The notes beneath the pieces are model-generated. The model was not told the origin of the DNA, did no database searches, and saw only the letters and a list, made by a program, of their open reading frames with translations. Position numbers and translations under genes: made by a program. Shown piece after piece: positions 1 to 9,132 of a stretch of DNA of 38,261 nucleotides; position 1 is the stretch's first letter; every line of letters begins with the position of its first letter. The stretch lies in the NCBI GenBank assembly GCA_030594645.1, contig JAUVEU010000023.1, positions 1 through 38,261 on the forward strand, given 5' to 3'. The DNA comes from Candidatus Aegiribacteria sp. (GTDB lineage: Bacteria; Fermentibacterota; Fermentibacteria; Fermentibacterales; JCC-6).

Positions 1-1
1 G

Positions 2-1768
2 CTGTTTCTCTTGCCAGCACCTTTGCAGGCCTCCTTTGCTGAGCCTGAAGTAGATTCAATCACTGTCTCAGGAGATATTCCTGTATCTCAGAGTAAACTT
101 CTCCACGGAACAGGGCTTGAACCAGGATCTTCTCTTTTAAGTATTACGCCTGCTGAAGTGCAGAATGGTATTGTATTGAACCTTACAGCAATGGGATACC
201 TTTCGTCAGCCGTTGATGTACAATGGCCCCTCTGGGATGATGAAACAGCAGTAGTAAGAATATCAGTAGATACAGGAATGAGAAGCCTGCTATCCGGTCT
301 TGTCTTCAAAGGTAATACACTCTTTTCCGCTGATTCTCTGGCAAACCTGTATCCAGGAGCTACAGGTGAACCGGTAACGCCTGCAGATACTATTGCTTTT
401 CGGAATGCTGTGCTGAAAAGCTACAATGAAAGAGGTTATATAAACGCGTTATTGCATATCAACCTTCTGAATTTCAGTGAAGTCGAGGATCGGACAGGAG
501 CGAATGCAGGTTACAGGGCGGTTGAATGTGTAGTTGATGAAAACAGCCAGATTTTCCTGGGGAGTGTTACGGTGACCGGGCTGGAAACTGTCCGTGAAAA
601 GGTTATAACCAGAGAATTGATGATATCTCCAGGTGATTCTCTGAATATGGAGCTGCTCCGTCAGTCTATAAGTATGATTTACCAGCTTGGTCTGTTTCAG
701 GATGTTCGTTTTTCCTATAGTGACTGCCAGGATGACAGCAGCATTGTAGATCTTGTTGTTACAGTGAGCGAATGCAGGTATCACAGAATCGATCTTGGTA
801 CGGGCTACGTGTCTCCATCCGCCGTATTTGGCAGCATCAAATGGCTACATCCAAATATCATGGGGAATAACCAGAGACTCACAATCGGACTTCAATACAT
901 GGAGTATTTTGGATCTGTTGTAGGGCGCAGGATTGAACCGGAAATCACGTATGAGGAACCCTGGTTTCTTTCTACAAGGTGGAGGTGGCAGCTGAAGCTT
1001 GGATACCTTAATCTGTATATACCCGGTCTTCATCAGAGGAGTTACTCGATCACATCATCATTTGCAAGGACTATAACAAATCACTTGAAATTTTCTGTGG
1101 GATACAGCCTTGAGTACGAGACATACAGTGACAGCGCGGCAGATGAGGGAATCACGGAAGCTGTATGGTATACAACTTCCAGTATCATATCATCGCTGGT
1201 TCATGATACCCGTTTTCCTCTTTTCAATCCTATCAGAGGACACTGGATGATGGTTGGAGGTAAACTGTCCGGCGGTTTTCTCGGGGGTGCCGATTACTAC
1301 AGGTTCTGTAATGAGGCCAGATGGTTTATCCCATTCGGTAATGATCTTGTGCTGGCAATGCGTATGAGATCCGGAGTAGCATTCCCCTATGGTGATGATA
1401 TTTCGGTTCCACCGGATGACAGGTTCTTTATGGGAGGAGGAACATCAATTCGCGGTTATCCTTTCAATTCACTTGGTCCTAAAGATAATGATGATAATCC
1501 TATAGGTGGGCGGGTAGAAATCCTGAGTAATTTCGAAGTCAGAGCGAGGATTATAGGTGATTTTGGTTTGGTCCTTTTCACGGATATCGGTGGTCTATGG
1601 AATTCCCTGGATAACATTAATCTTGAATCAACAGGTTTTGGAATAGGAGTCGGACTTCGATACAACACTGTTTTCGGTCCGATAAGAATTGACTACGGCT
1701 TTGCTCCCACCTGGAGTAATTCTCTGAAAAGGGGAAAATTTTACTTTGGTCTCGGTCATGCTTTCTAG
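2..1768 (+). CDS. tamA: TamA/BamA-like Omp85 outer-membrane protein, 5' partial
   Basis: Omp85-superfamily barrel that helps insert or translocate outer-membrane proteins. The frame is open from nucleotide 2 and the first residues (LFLLPAPLQASFA) look like the end of a signal peptide, so the true start lies outside the window. Three POTRA-like units follow, roughly nt 40-300, 300-480 and 540-720, each ending in a GY/GL-type helix-strand pattern. A C-terminal D15-type beta-barrel runs from about nt 790. The diagnostic Omp85 loop motif is present as GGGTSIRGYP, with RGY at nt 1451-1459, and the protein ends in an aromatic residue (GLGHAF). The next gene encodes a TamB-like protein that starts at or just before this stop, which favours TamA over BamA. 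The family call is firm; the exact paralog is inferred from context. Confidence 0.88.
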   Translation: MFLLPAPLQASFAEPEVDSITVSGDIPVSQSKLLHGTGLEPGSSLLSITPAEVQNGIVLNLTAMGYLSSAVDVQWPLWDDETAVVRISVDTGMRSLLSGLVFKGNTLFSADSLANLYPGATGEPVTPADTIAFRNAVLKSYNERGYINALLHINLLNFSEVEDRTGANAGYRAVECVVDENSQIFLGSVTVTGLETVREKVITRELMISPGDSLNMELLRQSISMIYQLGLFQDVRFSYSDCQDDSSIVDLVVTVSECRYHRIDLGTGYVSPSAVFGSIKWLHPNIMGNNQRLTIGLQYMEYFGSVVGRRIEPEITYEEPWFLSTRWRWQLKLGYLNLYIPGLHQRSYSITSSFARTITNHLKFSVGYSLEYETYSDSAADEGITEAVWYTTSSIISSLVHDTRFPLFNPIRGHWMMVGGKLSGGFLGGADYYRFCNEARWFIPFGNDLVLAMRMRSGVAFPYGDDISVPPDDRFFMGGGTSIRGYPFNSLGPKDNDDNPIGGRVEILSNFEVRARIIGDFGLVLFTDIGGLWNSLDNINLESTGFGIGVGLRYNTVFGPIRIDYGFAPTWSNSLKRGKFYFGLGHAF

Positions 1769-1793
1769 GACAGACTCCCGGGGTTCCAGTAGA

Positions 1794-4700
1794 ATGAAAA
1801 AAGCCGCTTTATGGATTAGGATAACTCTTCTTGGTCTGTTTCTCCTTATCATATCATTCTATCTGCTTCTGTCTTCAGGATTTTTTGGTGAAGCGCTCGG
1901 AAAAGTTGTCAGCACGATTGTGTCGGATGAAGTCACACAGATCAGCTTCAAAGGTCTGCGTACGGATATCTTCTGGAATACCATAGCCGATTCTGTAATT
2001 GTGATTGATAATCACGGCTTGAAGATAGCTATATCCGGTACTGCGATACAGGGAAGCCTGCTGGACTTCCTTGCCAGCAGGCATGTCGATTATATCCTGG
2101 TTGATAGACTGGAGATCAACCTTCCGCCTGAAACAGGGGAAGCTGATTCTATTCCAACGCTGCTGAGCGAGATTCTTGAAAATATTGATATGGGAATAGC
2201 TGTAAGCACGGATGGATTCATTCTGGAGTACGGAATAATCACCGATCCGTATGGTATTATCCTTGATTCCATGTATCTGGATGCTGTAATCAAGAGGAAA
2301 TCAGGCGTTTCAGTAGATGTGAATTCAGCTCGAGTCGTGCTTCCGGGTTTCGGACAGATTCTTGGGAATGGTATGCTCACACTTGTTAATGGTGATGTGG
2401 TTACTGAAGGATTTACCGGGATTGCTTTTCCAGGCTTATTGTTGATTACCGGAACGCTGAATGGTAATGAAGGAACATTGAATGCTGGTATTTCCGGCAG
2501 AGTGACAACGGATAACTTTGATATACCTGTAGAACTGTCCGTTTCAACCAGCGGATCCATTTCCGGTCGGCTTTCAGACTTGCAGGCGAATCTTACGTTC
2601 AGTAATGGCGAAGCATTTCTATTCGGCAGAGAAGCCAGATTTACTGTTGATACACTTACAGCCGATTTGCAGAATCTTGTTGTAAATGGACTTCATCTTG
2701 ATACTGATAACGCATCATTTGATCTTGATGGAAGTTATGATATTGCTTCCTCGGAATGGGACGCTTCAGTTGATCTGTCAATGAATAATACTGATATATC
2801 AGAATACTTCACCACACTTCCCGATACAAGAATAACCGGTTTTATTTCCGCTTCCTGTTCCGGAGACGAGTACCTGTCTCTCAATGGTTCGGCAATCATT
2901 GATCTTTCCGCTTCAAGTGTTGATATACTGGATGTTTCTACTCTTTATCTTGATGCTGTTCTTCTTGAGAACAACGTTGATTTCCATGGATCAGTCAGTA
3001 GTGCGGGCAGCGAATCAATGACATTTGCAGGCCGGAGCACCCTTGATCCGGATTGGAAACCTGTATCATGGTCCGCTGAAATTGAAGCCTCTCTTGGATC
3101 TCTCCTGTTTCTCGAGAAATATGGAATTGAAGGGCTTCCGAACATTGCAGCAGCGAATCTTGATATAAATGGAAGCGGAACAAATTTCGGTATGGACCTT
3201 GAAGGTAAGATAGATGTTTATGAATTCTCCATAGGTGACATCTCCGCTGACATGGCTTCCCTTCAGGGAACGGTGAATTTATCCCGGAGAAACCTTACAG
3301 CAGGAGTTTCTCTTGTAGCAGATAGTCTTCGCCTCCTTTCAGACGTTTTTCACGTAACTGCCGATGTTTCAGTTGCTGGGGATGATATCACCTCTGAAGG
3401 TTTAACACTTACCGCGTCAAACGATCGGATCTACACCGGAGATATTGCTGTAAATACAGGGGATATTACCAGATTCGCCGTGGAGGATCTGAGAGCTACA
3501 CATTCAAAACTCAGGGTAATAACAGATGGAGGTCTTTCAGGATTTGCGGAAAACGGCACTGTCGTATTGGATTCCCTGTGGGTTAGCCCTCCGATTGGTG
3601 AATTCCGGATGTCAGGGATGATTGATGACGAAAATATGTCATTTGAGGCAGTGATTGATAACTTTGATTTTACGACATTCAGCACTTTCTCCGGCCTGCC
3701 TGCAGATATGTCCGGAATAGGGAATTTTCATATATCCTATTCAAAAGATGCGAATTATTTTCAAGGTTCACTAACAGGTAAAATATCGGATCCTGCGTAC
3801 GGTCAATTCTCAATGGACAGCGTAACGATTGAAATATCAGCGGATGAAGGCAATGTTTCCGTTGACGGTATCTACGCGTGGCACGACGGGGTGAGATCCG
3901 GCCTGCAGTTCAGCGCAAGCAATGTATGGAGCGGTACGGATTTTGATCTGCTGGCAGAGAAAATAGACTGGCTGGAGCTTGAGGTTAATGATATCGGCGA
4001 CTGGCTTTTCTATATTCTTCCGCTTCCTATAAACACCATGGGCGCAAGCTTTTCAGCCAGAGCCGAATACAGAAGGGCAGATGATGGAGACCATTCTCTT
4101 GAGTTCCAGGCGTCTGCAAGAATCAGGCGGCTGTATATCACACTTCTTGGAATTGAGCTTCCCAACGTGACTTTGTACCTGAATTATCCGGATTCTACTG
4201 AGCGGGGATATAATACCCGCCTGACACTGGGAGCAGGAACCCAGAATTCAGGTGATTTTTCTTCTACGTGGCTGGCTGATTTCAGCAGTATCTATCCATT
4301 TGAACTCGGTAATTACAGTGTTTATGTGCAACTTTCCGAAATGGAGATTCCTCTGCCTGGAATTGGCGCGATTGTCGCTTCAGGCGGAGTATCCATGGAA
4401 AAAGATGAATCAACCGCCAGACCTGTTCTTGCGGGAAAATTCACTATTCTGGAAGGCGCGATCGGCATACCTCAGCCGGTATCAGCTTCATCATCAGGAG
4501 GTTCGGATGGGCTTCCGTTTGATCTGGAAATCGACGTATCCGGCACCGGAAACCTCTGGTTCAGAACAAATTTTGCGAATATTGAAATGTCAGCGAAGAT
4601 GAGAATTTTTTCGCTTGAGCGTAAACCTACAGTAAATGGATATATAGATGCCGTCAGGGGAAAAATAACAATACTGCAGAGAGATTTCGAGATAACAGAG

Positions 4701-5273
4701 GGAAGAGTACAGCTCATCCAGGGAGTTCCCCCAACCGTTCATCTTAATGTTACCGCGGAAACTACTGTACGCAGCATCATGAATCGTGATGAATATCACA
4801 TAACCATTCTGATTGCCGGGGATATGGACAATCCTGAAATCACACTGACCGGCGAAGGACCAGGAGGGCAGATCGCCCAAGAGGATATTCTGACACTCCT
4901 TGCTGCCGGATTGACCTATGGTGAGATGCAGCAGCTCAATTCAACCGCACTGAGATCTGAAGTTGAAACTGTAGCGCAGACATTACTGGGGAGCCTTCTT
5001 GCCAGGAATATCAGGGATGAGATCGGGCTGGACACTTTCGAGATGTCCCCGGAGCTTCTGTCTGATACTACAAGCCTGATTCTGAACGTCGGCAAATATG
5101 TATTTCCTGATCTTTACGTTTCATACGAAGGAGACGTGTTCTCGGCAAATCCCGGATTATTCAGCGCGCAGTACCTCTTCAGCTCATCGTTTTACGTTGA
5201 AGGATCGACAAGATCTACAATCCATGGCGATATGGAACCCACACTGGAGTTACACTACACGATCCGATACTAA
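1794..5273 (+). CDS. tamB: TamB-like translocation/assembly module protein (DUF490)
   Basis: Predicted inner-membrane-anchored, periplasm-spanning partner of TamA, about 1159 residues. One N-terminal membrane helix follows the start (MKKAALWIRITLLGLFLLII), then a very long beta-rich, Ser/Asp/Gly-rich region typical of the beta-taco fold shared by TamB and AsmA-like lipid-transfer proteins. The last 350 or so residues match the TamB domain pattern, with RGKITILQRDFEITEGRVQL, then ILTLLAAGLTYGE, and a C-terminal strand ending YTIRY. The chosen ATG puts the positive residues right before the helix. ATG 1758, overlapping tamA by 11 bases, and TTG 1746 are alternatives. It is about 100 residues shorter than the E. 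coli protein. Adjacent tamA and tamB in one operon is the classical arrangement. Confidence 0.85.
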   Translation: MKKAALWIRITLLGLFLLIISFYLLLSSGFFGEALGKVVSTIVSDEVTQISFKGLRTDIFWNTIADSVIVIDNHGLKIAISGTAIQGSLLDFLASRHVDYILVDRLEINLPPETGEADSIPTLLSEILENIDMGIAVSTDGFILEYGIITDPYGIILDSMYLDAVIKRKSGVSVDVNSARVVLPGFGQILGNGMLTLVNGDVVTEGFTGIAFPGLLLITGTLNGNEGTLNAGISGRVTTDNFDIPVELSVSTSGSISGRLSDLQANLTFSNGEAFLFGREARFTVDTLTADLQNLVVNGLHLDTDNASFDLDGSYDIASSEWDASVDLSMNNTDISEYFTTLPDTRITGFISASCSGDEYLSLNGSAIIDLSASSVDILDVSTLYLDAVLLENNVDFHGSVSSAGSESMTFAGRSTLDPDWKPVSWSAEIEASLGSLLFLEKYGIEGLPNIAAANLDINGSGTNFGMDLEGKIDVYEFSIGDISADMASLQGTVNLSRRNLTAGVSLVADSLRLLSDVFHVTADVSVAGDDITSEGLTLTASNDRIYTGDIAVNTGDITRFAVEDLRATHSKLRVITDGGLSGFAENGTVVLDSLWVSPPIGEFRMSGMIDDENMSFEAVIDNFDFTTFSTFSGLPADMSGIGNFHISYSKDANYFQGSLTGKISDPAYGQFSMDSVTIEISADEGNVSVDGIYAWHDGVRSGLQFSASNVWSGTDFDLLAEKIDWLELEVNDIGDWLFYILPLPINTMGASFSARAEYRRADDGDHSLEFQASARIRRLYITLLGIELPNVTLYLNYPDSTERGYNTRLTLGAGTQNSGDFSSTWLADFSSIYPFELGNYSVYVQLSEMEIPLPGIGAIVASGGVSMEKDESTARPVLAGKFTILEGAIGIPQPVSASSSGGSDGLPFDLEIDVSGTGNLWFRTNFANIEMSAKMRIFSLERKPTVNGYIDAVRGKITILQRDFEITEGRVQLIQGVPPTVHLNVTAETTVRSIMNRDEYHITILIAGDMDNPEITLTGEGPGGQIAQEDILTLLAAGLTYGEMQQLNSTALRSEVETVAQTLLGSLLARNIRDEIGLDTFEMSPELLSDTTSLILNVGKYVFPDLYVSYEGDVFSANPGLFSAQYLFSSSFYVEGSTRSTIHGDMEPTLELHYTIRY

Positions 5274-5295
5274 CCCGCATTGAATTAATTCAGTA

Positions 5296-5856
5296 CTATG
5301 AGATCCACTCATCTTTCAGAATACCGTACATCGCCATATCTTCGAACACATCCCATTTTCTCATGTGTCGCCTTGCAACACCCTCAAATTTCATACCCAG
5401 CTTCTCCATCACTCTTCCTGAAGCGGGATTCCTTGTCATGAAGGTTGCGAATATTCTGTTGAGTTTTAGAACTGTGAATCCATATTCTATTACAGCAAGA
5501 GCAGCTTCGGTGCAGTATCCATTTTTCCAGTATGTTTTTCCGATCCAGTATCCAAGCTCAGCTCTCGAATGGCTGCTTCGCATCGTGAGACCGACTGCCC
5601 CAAGGAGGTTTCCGTCCTTTCGGCAGGTGATGGCAAAAGTGTGGCTGGTATTCTCATTAAAACCTGCCGCATGCGTAGATATCCACTTCTCAGCCATCCC
5701 TTCCCCGTATGGATGAGGAATATTGAGAGTGGTATCTGCTATTTCTCTTACACCAGCAAGTCTTCGGACATCTTTCGAGTCTCCCATCTCGAACGGACGG
5801 AGGACAAGCCTTCGAGTCTTTAATACAGGATGTTTCGTCAGCTTACCCGTATTCAT
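5296..5856 (-). CDS. GNAT acetyltransferase, RimJ/RimL type
   Basis: A 186-residue GNAT-fold N-acetyltransferase of the ribosomal-protein/general RimJ-RimL class. It begins with the typical LKTRRLVLRPFEMGDSKDVRRLA strand-helix unit. It has the family's ELGYWIGKTYWKNGYCTEAA acetyl-CoA loop region (about residues 96-116), followed by the NRIFATFMTRNPASGRVMEKLGM C-terminal signature. Length is normal for the family. The start ATG overlaps the stop of the upstream methyltransferase gene by four bases (ATGA), so the two are probably translationally coupled. The substrate cannot be told; amino groups of proteins or small molecules are both possible. It converges on the TamB-like gene with only 22 bases between stops and no clear terminator. 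Confidence 0.85.
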   Translation of the reverse strand: MNTGKLTKHPVLKTRRLVLRPFEMGDSKDVRRLAGVREIADTTLNIPHPYGEGMAEKWISTHAAGFNENTSHTFAITCRKDGNLLGAVGLTMRSSHSRAELGYWIGKTYWKNGYCTEAALAVIEYGFTVLKLNRIFATFMTRNPASGRVMEKLGMKFEGVARRHMRKWDVFEDMAMYGILKDEWIS

Positions 5857-6644
5857 GCCGGTTTACTCCCGAGGATTACAAGTGTTGTAGCGCCGTGAAA
5901 TCCTGTACGGTGAAGGCGTTCACGGAACTCGTCTCCACGCTTTTTCAGATTCTCGAAATCATCCAGCCCTGAAGCTTTCTTCACATACGTATCGATAGCG
6001 CTGCCGATATACTTGATTCCTTCAGGATCCAGAGGGTCTTTATCCAGGAAGGCATAATCCTCAGAGATCATGTTCTCAAGCCCGAGGTTTGCGCAGATGT
6101 TAAGAATTGCATCTTTTCGGAATGTACCGTTGTGCGAAACTCCCAGAGCCGAATCGATCTCAGCCCACCACTCATGCATCAGGACGTGGGTCATCTGGGC
6201 ATCAGTCTGGTTGTTACTGTACATCTCACTAACAAGGAAATATCCTCCCGGACGGATAACCCTCATCATCTCCGCAAGAGTATCCCCGAGGTTTTTCATA
6301 TGGTGGAGCGAATTGGAAATACAGGTCATATCAAAAGCCTCCGGTTTGAACGCCATCATCGCGGAATCCATGCAGGCAGGTAAAACATTTCCGATCTTAT
6401 CGAGCGGTTCTTTTGCCCTGGTCAGCATCGCACTGTCAACATCTATCGCCGTTATCGTGCCGCAGCCTTTAACATTCTTTCTGAGGAAATCGGCATAGTT
6501 TCCCATGCCTGTTGCCACATCAAGCGTCCGGCTGATGCGTATATTATCAAGAGCTGTTTCCAGCCTGTTCTTCTCTACGATGATTCCACTCCTTGTTTCA
6601 GTTAAGCAGTTTACAGTTTTGTATTCTGTGAACCACCCAGACAT
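5853..6644 (-). CDS. Class I SAM-dependent methyltransferase
   Basis: Rossmann-type methyltransferase of the UbiE/Methyltransf_11 group. Motif I reads LDVATGMGNYADFL, the acidic end of strand 2 is TAIDVDSAML, the post-I region is FDMTCISNSLHHM, and IRPGGYFLVSEM follows. The substrate is unknown. The start is uncertain. The coordinates use ATG 6644, which overlaps the upstream GNAT gene by 47 bases and has no ribosome-binding site. A strong AAGGAG lies at 6589-6594, just after the upstream stop, but in frame it is followed only by two ATC codons (6584 and 6581) and no ATG, GTG or TTG. ATC 6581 sits 7 bases from it and would give a protein beginning IVEKNRLETALDN. The gene is coupled by ATGA overlap to the next acetyltransferase. 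Confidence 0.85.
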   Translation of the reverse strand: MSGWFTEYKTVNCLTETRSGIIVEKNRLETALDNIRISRTLDVATGMGNYADFLRKNVKGCGTITAIDVDSAMLTRAKEPLDKIGNVLPACMDSAMMAFKPEAFDMTCISNSLHHMKNLGDTLAEMMRVIRPGGYFLVSEMYSNNQTDAQMTHVLMHEWWAEIDSALGVSHNGTFRKDAILNICANLGLENMISEDYAFLDKDPLDPEGIKYIGSAIDTYVKKASGLDDFENLKKRGDEFRERLHRTGFHGATTLVILGSKPA

Positions 6645-7392
6645 TAGGTTCAATATATGAACCTGTTCCCTGATCGGTGTTGATCTCGACAGGAACAAGA
6701 GCGCCTTCAACGATATACCTTCCGCTTCCGGGGAATTCCATCCCTGTCCAGTCCTCCCAATCCTCCAGCGAACCGGGAATTGTCATTGATGCTCCGCAGA
6801 CACCTGCGATCTTTCCCCCGCCTCGTACATGTACCCGAAGCCAGGGGTCAAAAGGCAATCCTGTGGTACTCCTCCACTTGATATAATCTTCCATCGGTAT
6901 GAGAGGATAATCGGGTTTCAATGAGGGGCGTACCGGTGCAAGGAGCGTTCCAAGATTGTTCTTTTTTCCTGTCTCCTTCATGATCTCAACCATGCAGCCG
7001 CTCAGTTTTCTGCCCCTGTATTCGTGTGACACTGCTATTGAAAGCGCACTAACGGCATTTGGCTGTACTTTTTCTAATTTATTCCTGAATCCCGTTATGA
7101 CAGACCAGTCCCATCCCTTGTTCGGAAGGTTCTCCGGTTCTTCGTCCCAGAGCAGAGGAATGCAGTTGCCAGCCGCGGCCATCTTGCCGGACTCCTTATC
7201 AAAAAGGGCAAACTGGTATTCAGCGAAAGCAGAATAGAGCCGTGCCCAGTACTGATTGGCCACTGTGTCATGAAGCATGAATTCCGGCCAGACATCTGTC
7301 ACTTCGGCATCAACAGCCTTTAGAAGTCCGTCCCTGTCCCTTGCGGTTACAAGATCAAAACCATCCGGCATTATAGTATCAATGTTTGACAA
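6598..7392 (-). CDS. GNAT-family acetyltransferase-like protein
   Basis: A 264-residue protein that I read as a GNAT acetyltransferase of a less-studied, larger type. The acetyl-CoA-binding part is visible around residues 115-140 as VSALSIAVSHEYRGRKLSGC, where EYRGRKLS replaces the usual R-x-x-G-x-G/A loop. It is followed by MVEIMKETGKKNNLGTLLAPVRPS. The C-terminal part has a Trp-rich stretch (EDWEDWTGMEF) and EGALVPVEI, which I recall from uncharacterised acetyltransferase-like proteins. The start is TTG, supported by GGAGG four bases upstream; the next in-frame ATG (7371) would lose this site. It lies 74 bases after the HIT gene and overlaps the following methyltransferase if ATG 6644 is used there. 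Confidence 0.7.
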   Translation of the reverse strand: MSNIDTIMPDGFDLVTARDRDGLLKAVDAEVTDVWPEFMLHDTVANQYWARLYSAFAEYQFALFDKESGKMAAAGNCIPLLWDEEPENLPNKGWDWSVITGFRNKLEKVQPNAVSALSIAVSHEYRGRKLSGCMVEIMKETGKKNNLGTLLAPVRPSLKPDYPLIPMEDYIKWRSTTGLPFDPWLRVHVRGGGKIAGVCGASMTIPGSLEDWEDWTGMEFPGSGRYIVEGALVPVEINTDQGTGSYIEPNVWVVHRIQNCKLLN

Positions 7393-7466
7393 TTCTCCTC
7401 CAACCAGGATATGATCAATGTCATATACGAATAAAAGGAATAAATTCAGTTCTTGAGCAGTACAAA

Positions 7467-7847
7467 TTATGAGTTGCGGTAGATTTTCTTTTCAGGTATT
7501 ACTCCCCTGATTCCACCCCTTGGATCATCAACATCGCGTTCGAACCTTGGTATAAGGTGGATATGGACATGAGGGATTGTCTGACCGGCTGCAATTCCTT
7601 CGTTTACACCAATATTATATCCGTCGGCAGCAAGACTCTGTTCAAGCTGTCCTTTTCTGATGGTCAGAGCTTTTGCTATCGAAGACAGCTCTTCAACAGT
7701 AGCATCGAAGATACTGGCGAAATGTCTGAAAGGTATGATCAGAGTGTGCGAAGGCGAGACAGGATACAGGTCCCTGATCACATAAACGTTTTCATCTCTC
7801 CATAGTATCCTCGTATCATCCGGGTTACAGAAGGGACATTCTTTCAT
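7467..7847 (-). CDS. HIT family protein (histidine-triad hydrolase/transferase)
   Basis: A 126-residue histidine-triad protein, a family that hydrolyses or transfers nucleoside monophosphates from dinucleotide or nucleotidyl-amide substrates. The catalytic triad motif is complete as HVHIHLIPR near residue 90. The N-terminal ECPFCNP cysteine pair resembles the zinc-binding pair of bacterial HIT proteins, and NIGVNEGIAAGQTIPH is the usual substrate loop. The ATG at 7847 is chosen because GGAGGT lies six bases upstream; an upstream in-frame ATG at 7904 would add 19 residues without family similarity. It sits inside a minus-strand group of acetyltransferase genes. Confidence 0.9.
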   Translation of the reverse strand: MKECPFCNPDDTRILWRDENVYVIRDLYPVSPSHTLIIPFRHFASIFDATVEELSSIAKALTIRKGQLEQSLAADGYNIGVNEGIAAGQTIPHVHIHLIPRFERDVDDPRGGIRGVIPEKKIYRNS

Positions 7848-8020
7848 TTTTTTACCTCCGGAAGAATTTAATTCATACTTATTTCTTCTGCTGACATAAT
7901 GCATGATGTTTTGTCATAACGCAACAGCAGAGTCATCTGAAGTGGTGTGTGATTTGAGGTCAGGATCGCTGATCCGGAAGAAGGAACGTCATGCACCTGC
8001 AGCCTTTGTGATTCAGAATA

Positions 8021-8980
8021 TCAGTGTGTCTTTACCCATCTGAAGATCGGAAATTGTTTTTTGAAGCCTATTTTCTCGTAGTACTTGAGTCCAGCGTCCA
8101 TGTGGGCGACCAAAGCTCCAAGATCTTTCAATCTGCGCAAACCTTCCATCACAACCTCCCGGCCCATACCCAGCTGGATTGCACCCACCGGTTCCAGTGT
8201 GCCCATCCTGTTGAAGGAGTCGAACCAGGCAATAGTGCATGCGACCCACTTGCCGTCCGGTCTTTCTACAACAATATCGAGTTCCTTGCGGTAATCCGGA
8301 GCCTTCTGCAGTTCCTGGTAAGAGTAGAGGATTGGCCAGTCATCGGGGTCAGGATGATTGAAGGATAGTCCACCTACCTCCCTGAGTTTTTCAAGATCGT
8401 TGTTCTCTTCTCTTGATACGAACCGGTAGCCATCCGGCAGATCAGGCTCGGGGATATTCCCCAGATCGAAGAGCATGTAATTTATGCAGGATTTCTCGTC
8501 TCTGACAAATCCCCGCTCCTTTGCTGCTTCCTGTAGAGATTTGTCCGGCTCACCCACGAATATCCGGGTTGTACCTTTGCCGATAAATGTCTGTTCCGCG
8601 TAGGCAAGCATTTCCGGTAAAAGATGTTCATAATGGGGATGACGCTGCAGGAACGCCTGACCGAGTGCGGGATGCCAGGGTGCGAATTCGTCAGGGCAGA
8701 CAACGCCTGCGATATCACCCGCATAGTTCTCCCAGATCCCAATTGAATTCTCCCAGAACCTGATAGCCTCCCTGCTACCATTACCACTGGTATCCGGATG
8801 CTTCTCTGCTTCGGATCCCAGACCCCGTGCTCCTATAATGGGTGCCACGAGATATCTGGCGTAGTTCCACCGAACCAGGGCCCAGTTGACAGGGTGATCG
8901 AACGCCATGTAATTGGCAACCAAGAAATCTCTGACCCTCAGAAAATCATCAGGTACATATTTGCGTAATTTTGTTCCCAT
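8021..8980 (-). CDS. GNAT family N-acetyltransferase, long form
   Basis: A 319-residue acetyltransferase that seems to contain two GNAT-like halves. The N-terminal half (LRKYVPDDFLRVRDFL to ERGFVRDEKS) ends in a typical GNAT tail and probably does not bind acetyl-CoA well. The C-terminal half carries the cofactor loop in LEPVGAIQLGMGREVVMEGL (about residues 260-280) and the closing MDAGLKYYEKIGFKKQFPIF, as in acetyltransferases acting on small molecules. The substrate is unknown. ATG 8980 has GAGG upstream. It may head the minus-strand cluster reading towards the HIT gene after a 173-base gap, so co-transcription is uncertain. Confidence 0.82.
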   Translation of the reverse strand: MGTKLRKYVPDDFLRVRDFLVANYMAFDHPVNWALVRWNYARYLVAPIIGARGLGSEAEKHPDTSGNGSREAIRFWENSIGIWENYAGDIAGVVCPDEFAPWHPALGQAFLQRHPHYEHLLPEMLAYAEQTFIGKGTTRIFVGEPDKSLQEAAKERGFVRDEKSCINYMLFDLGNIPEPDLPDGYRFVSREENNDLEKLREVGGLSFNHPDPDDWPILYSYQELQKAPDYRKELDIVVERPDGKWVACTIAWFDSFNRMGTLEPVGAIQLGMGREVVMEGLRRLKDLGALVAHMDAGLKYYEKIGFKKQFPIFRWVKTH

Positions 8981-9041
8981 ATCTGATTATACCTCATTAC
9001 AAGTGAAATGATGGGATCGGACCTCAAAACTTAGCATTAAG

Positions 9042-9116
9042 GGTCTTGCATTCAAGCGTTTATAGTCTTCATATAATAAAAAATAGCAATAAATGCTTAA
9101 ATGCAAGACCTGACCC
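9042..9116. repeat. Imperfect palindrome, REP/MITE-like element
   Basis: Arms at 9042-9065 and 9087-9110 pair in 21 of 24 positions, separated by an AT-rich 21-base loop. The right arm, read on the minus strand, extends outward through GGGTCA to 9116 and contains TCTTGCATTTAAGC. That sequence is also the core shape of the palindrome in front of clpB (20 of 26 aligned bases by hand count). The element is downstream of the antitoxin gene and may act as a transcription end or be a non-autonomous mobile repeat. Confidence 0.6.
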
Positions 9117-9132
9117 TATTCTACTGATGCAA

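Noticed and set aside
2090..2560. 156-residue minus-strand open frame inside the tamB-like gene
   Set aside because: It is Ser/Pro/Ile-rich antisense reading of a Ser/Asp-rich gene, has no domain pattern or ribosome-binding site, and the plus-strand frame is convincing.
4252..4602. 116-residue plus-strand frame within the tamB-like gene
   Set aside because: Out-of-frame shadow with no start signal and no domain.
7963..7975. Short dyad GGATC-GCT-GATCC between the HIT and GNAT genes
   Set aside because: Only five pairs and no T-tract; too small to claim a terminator or operator.
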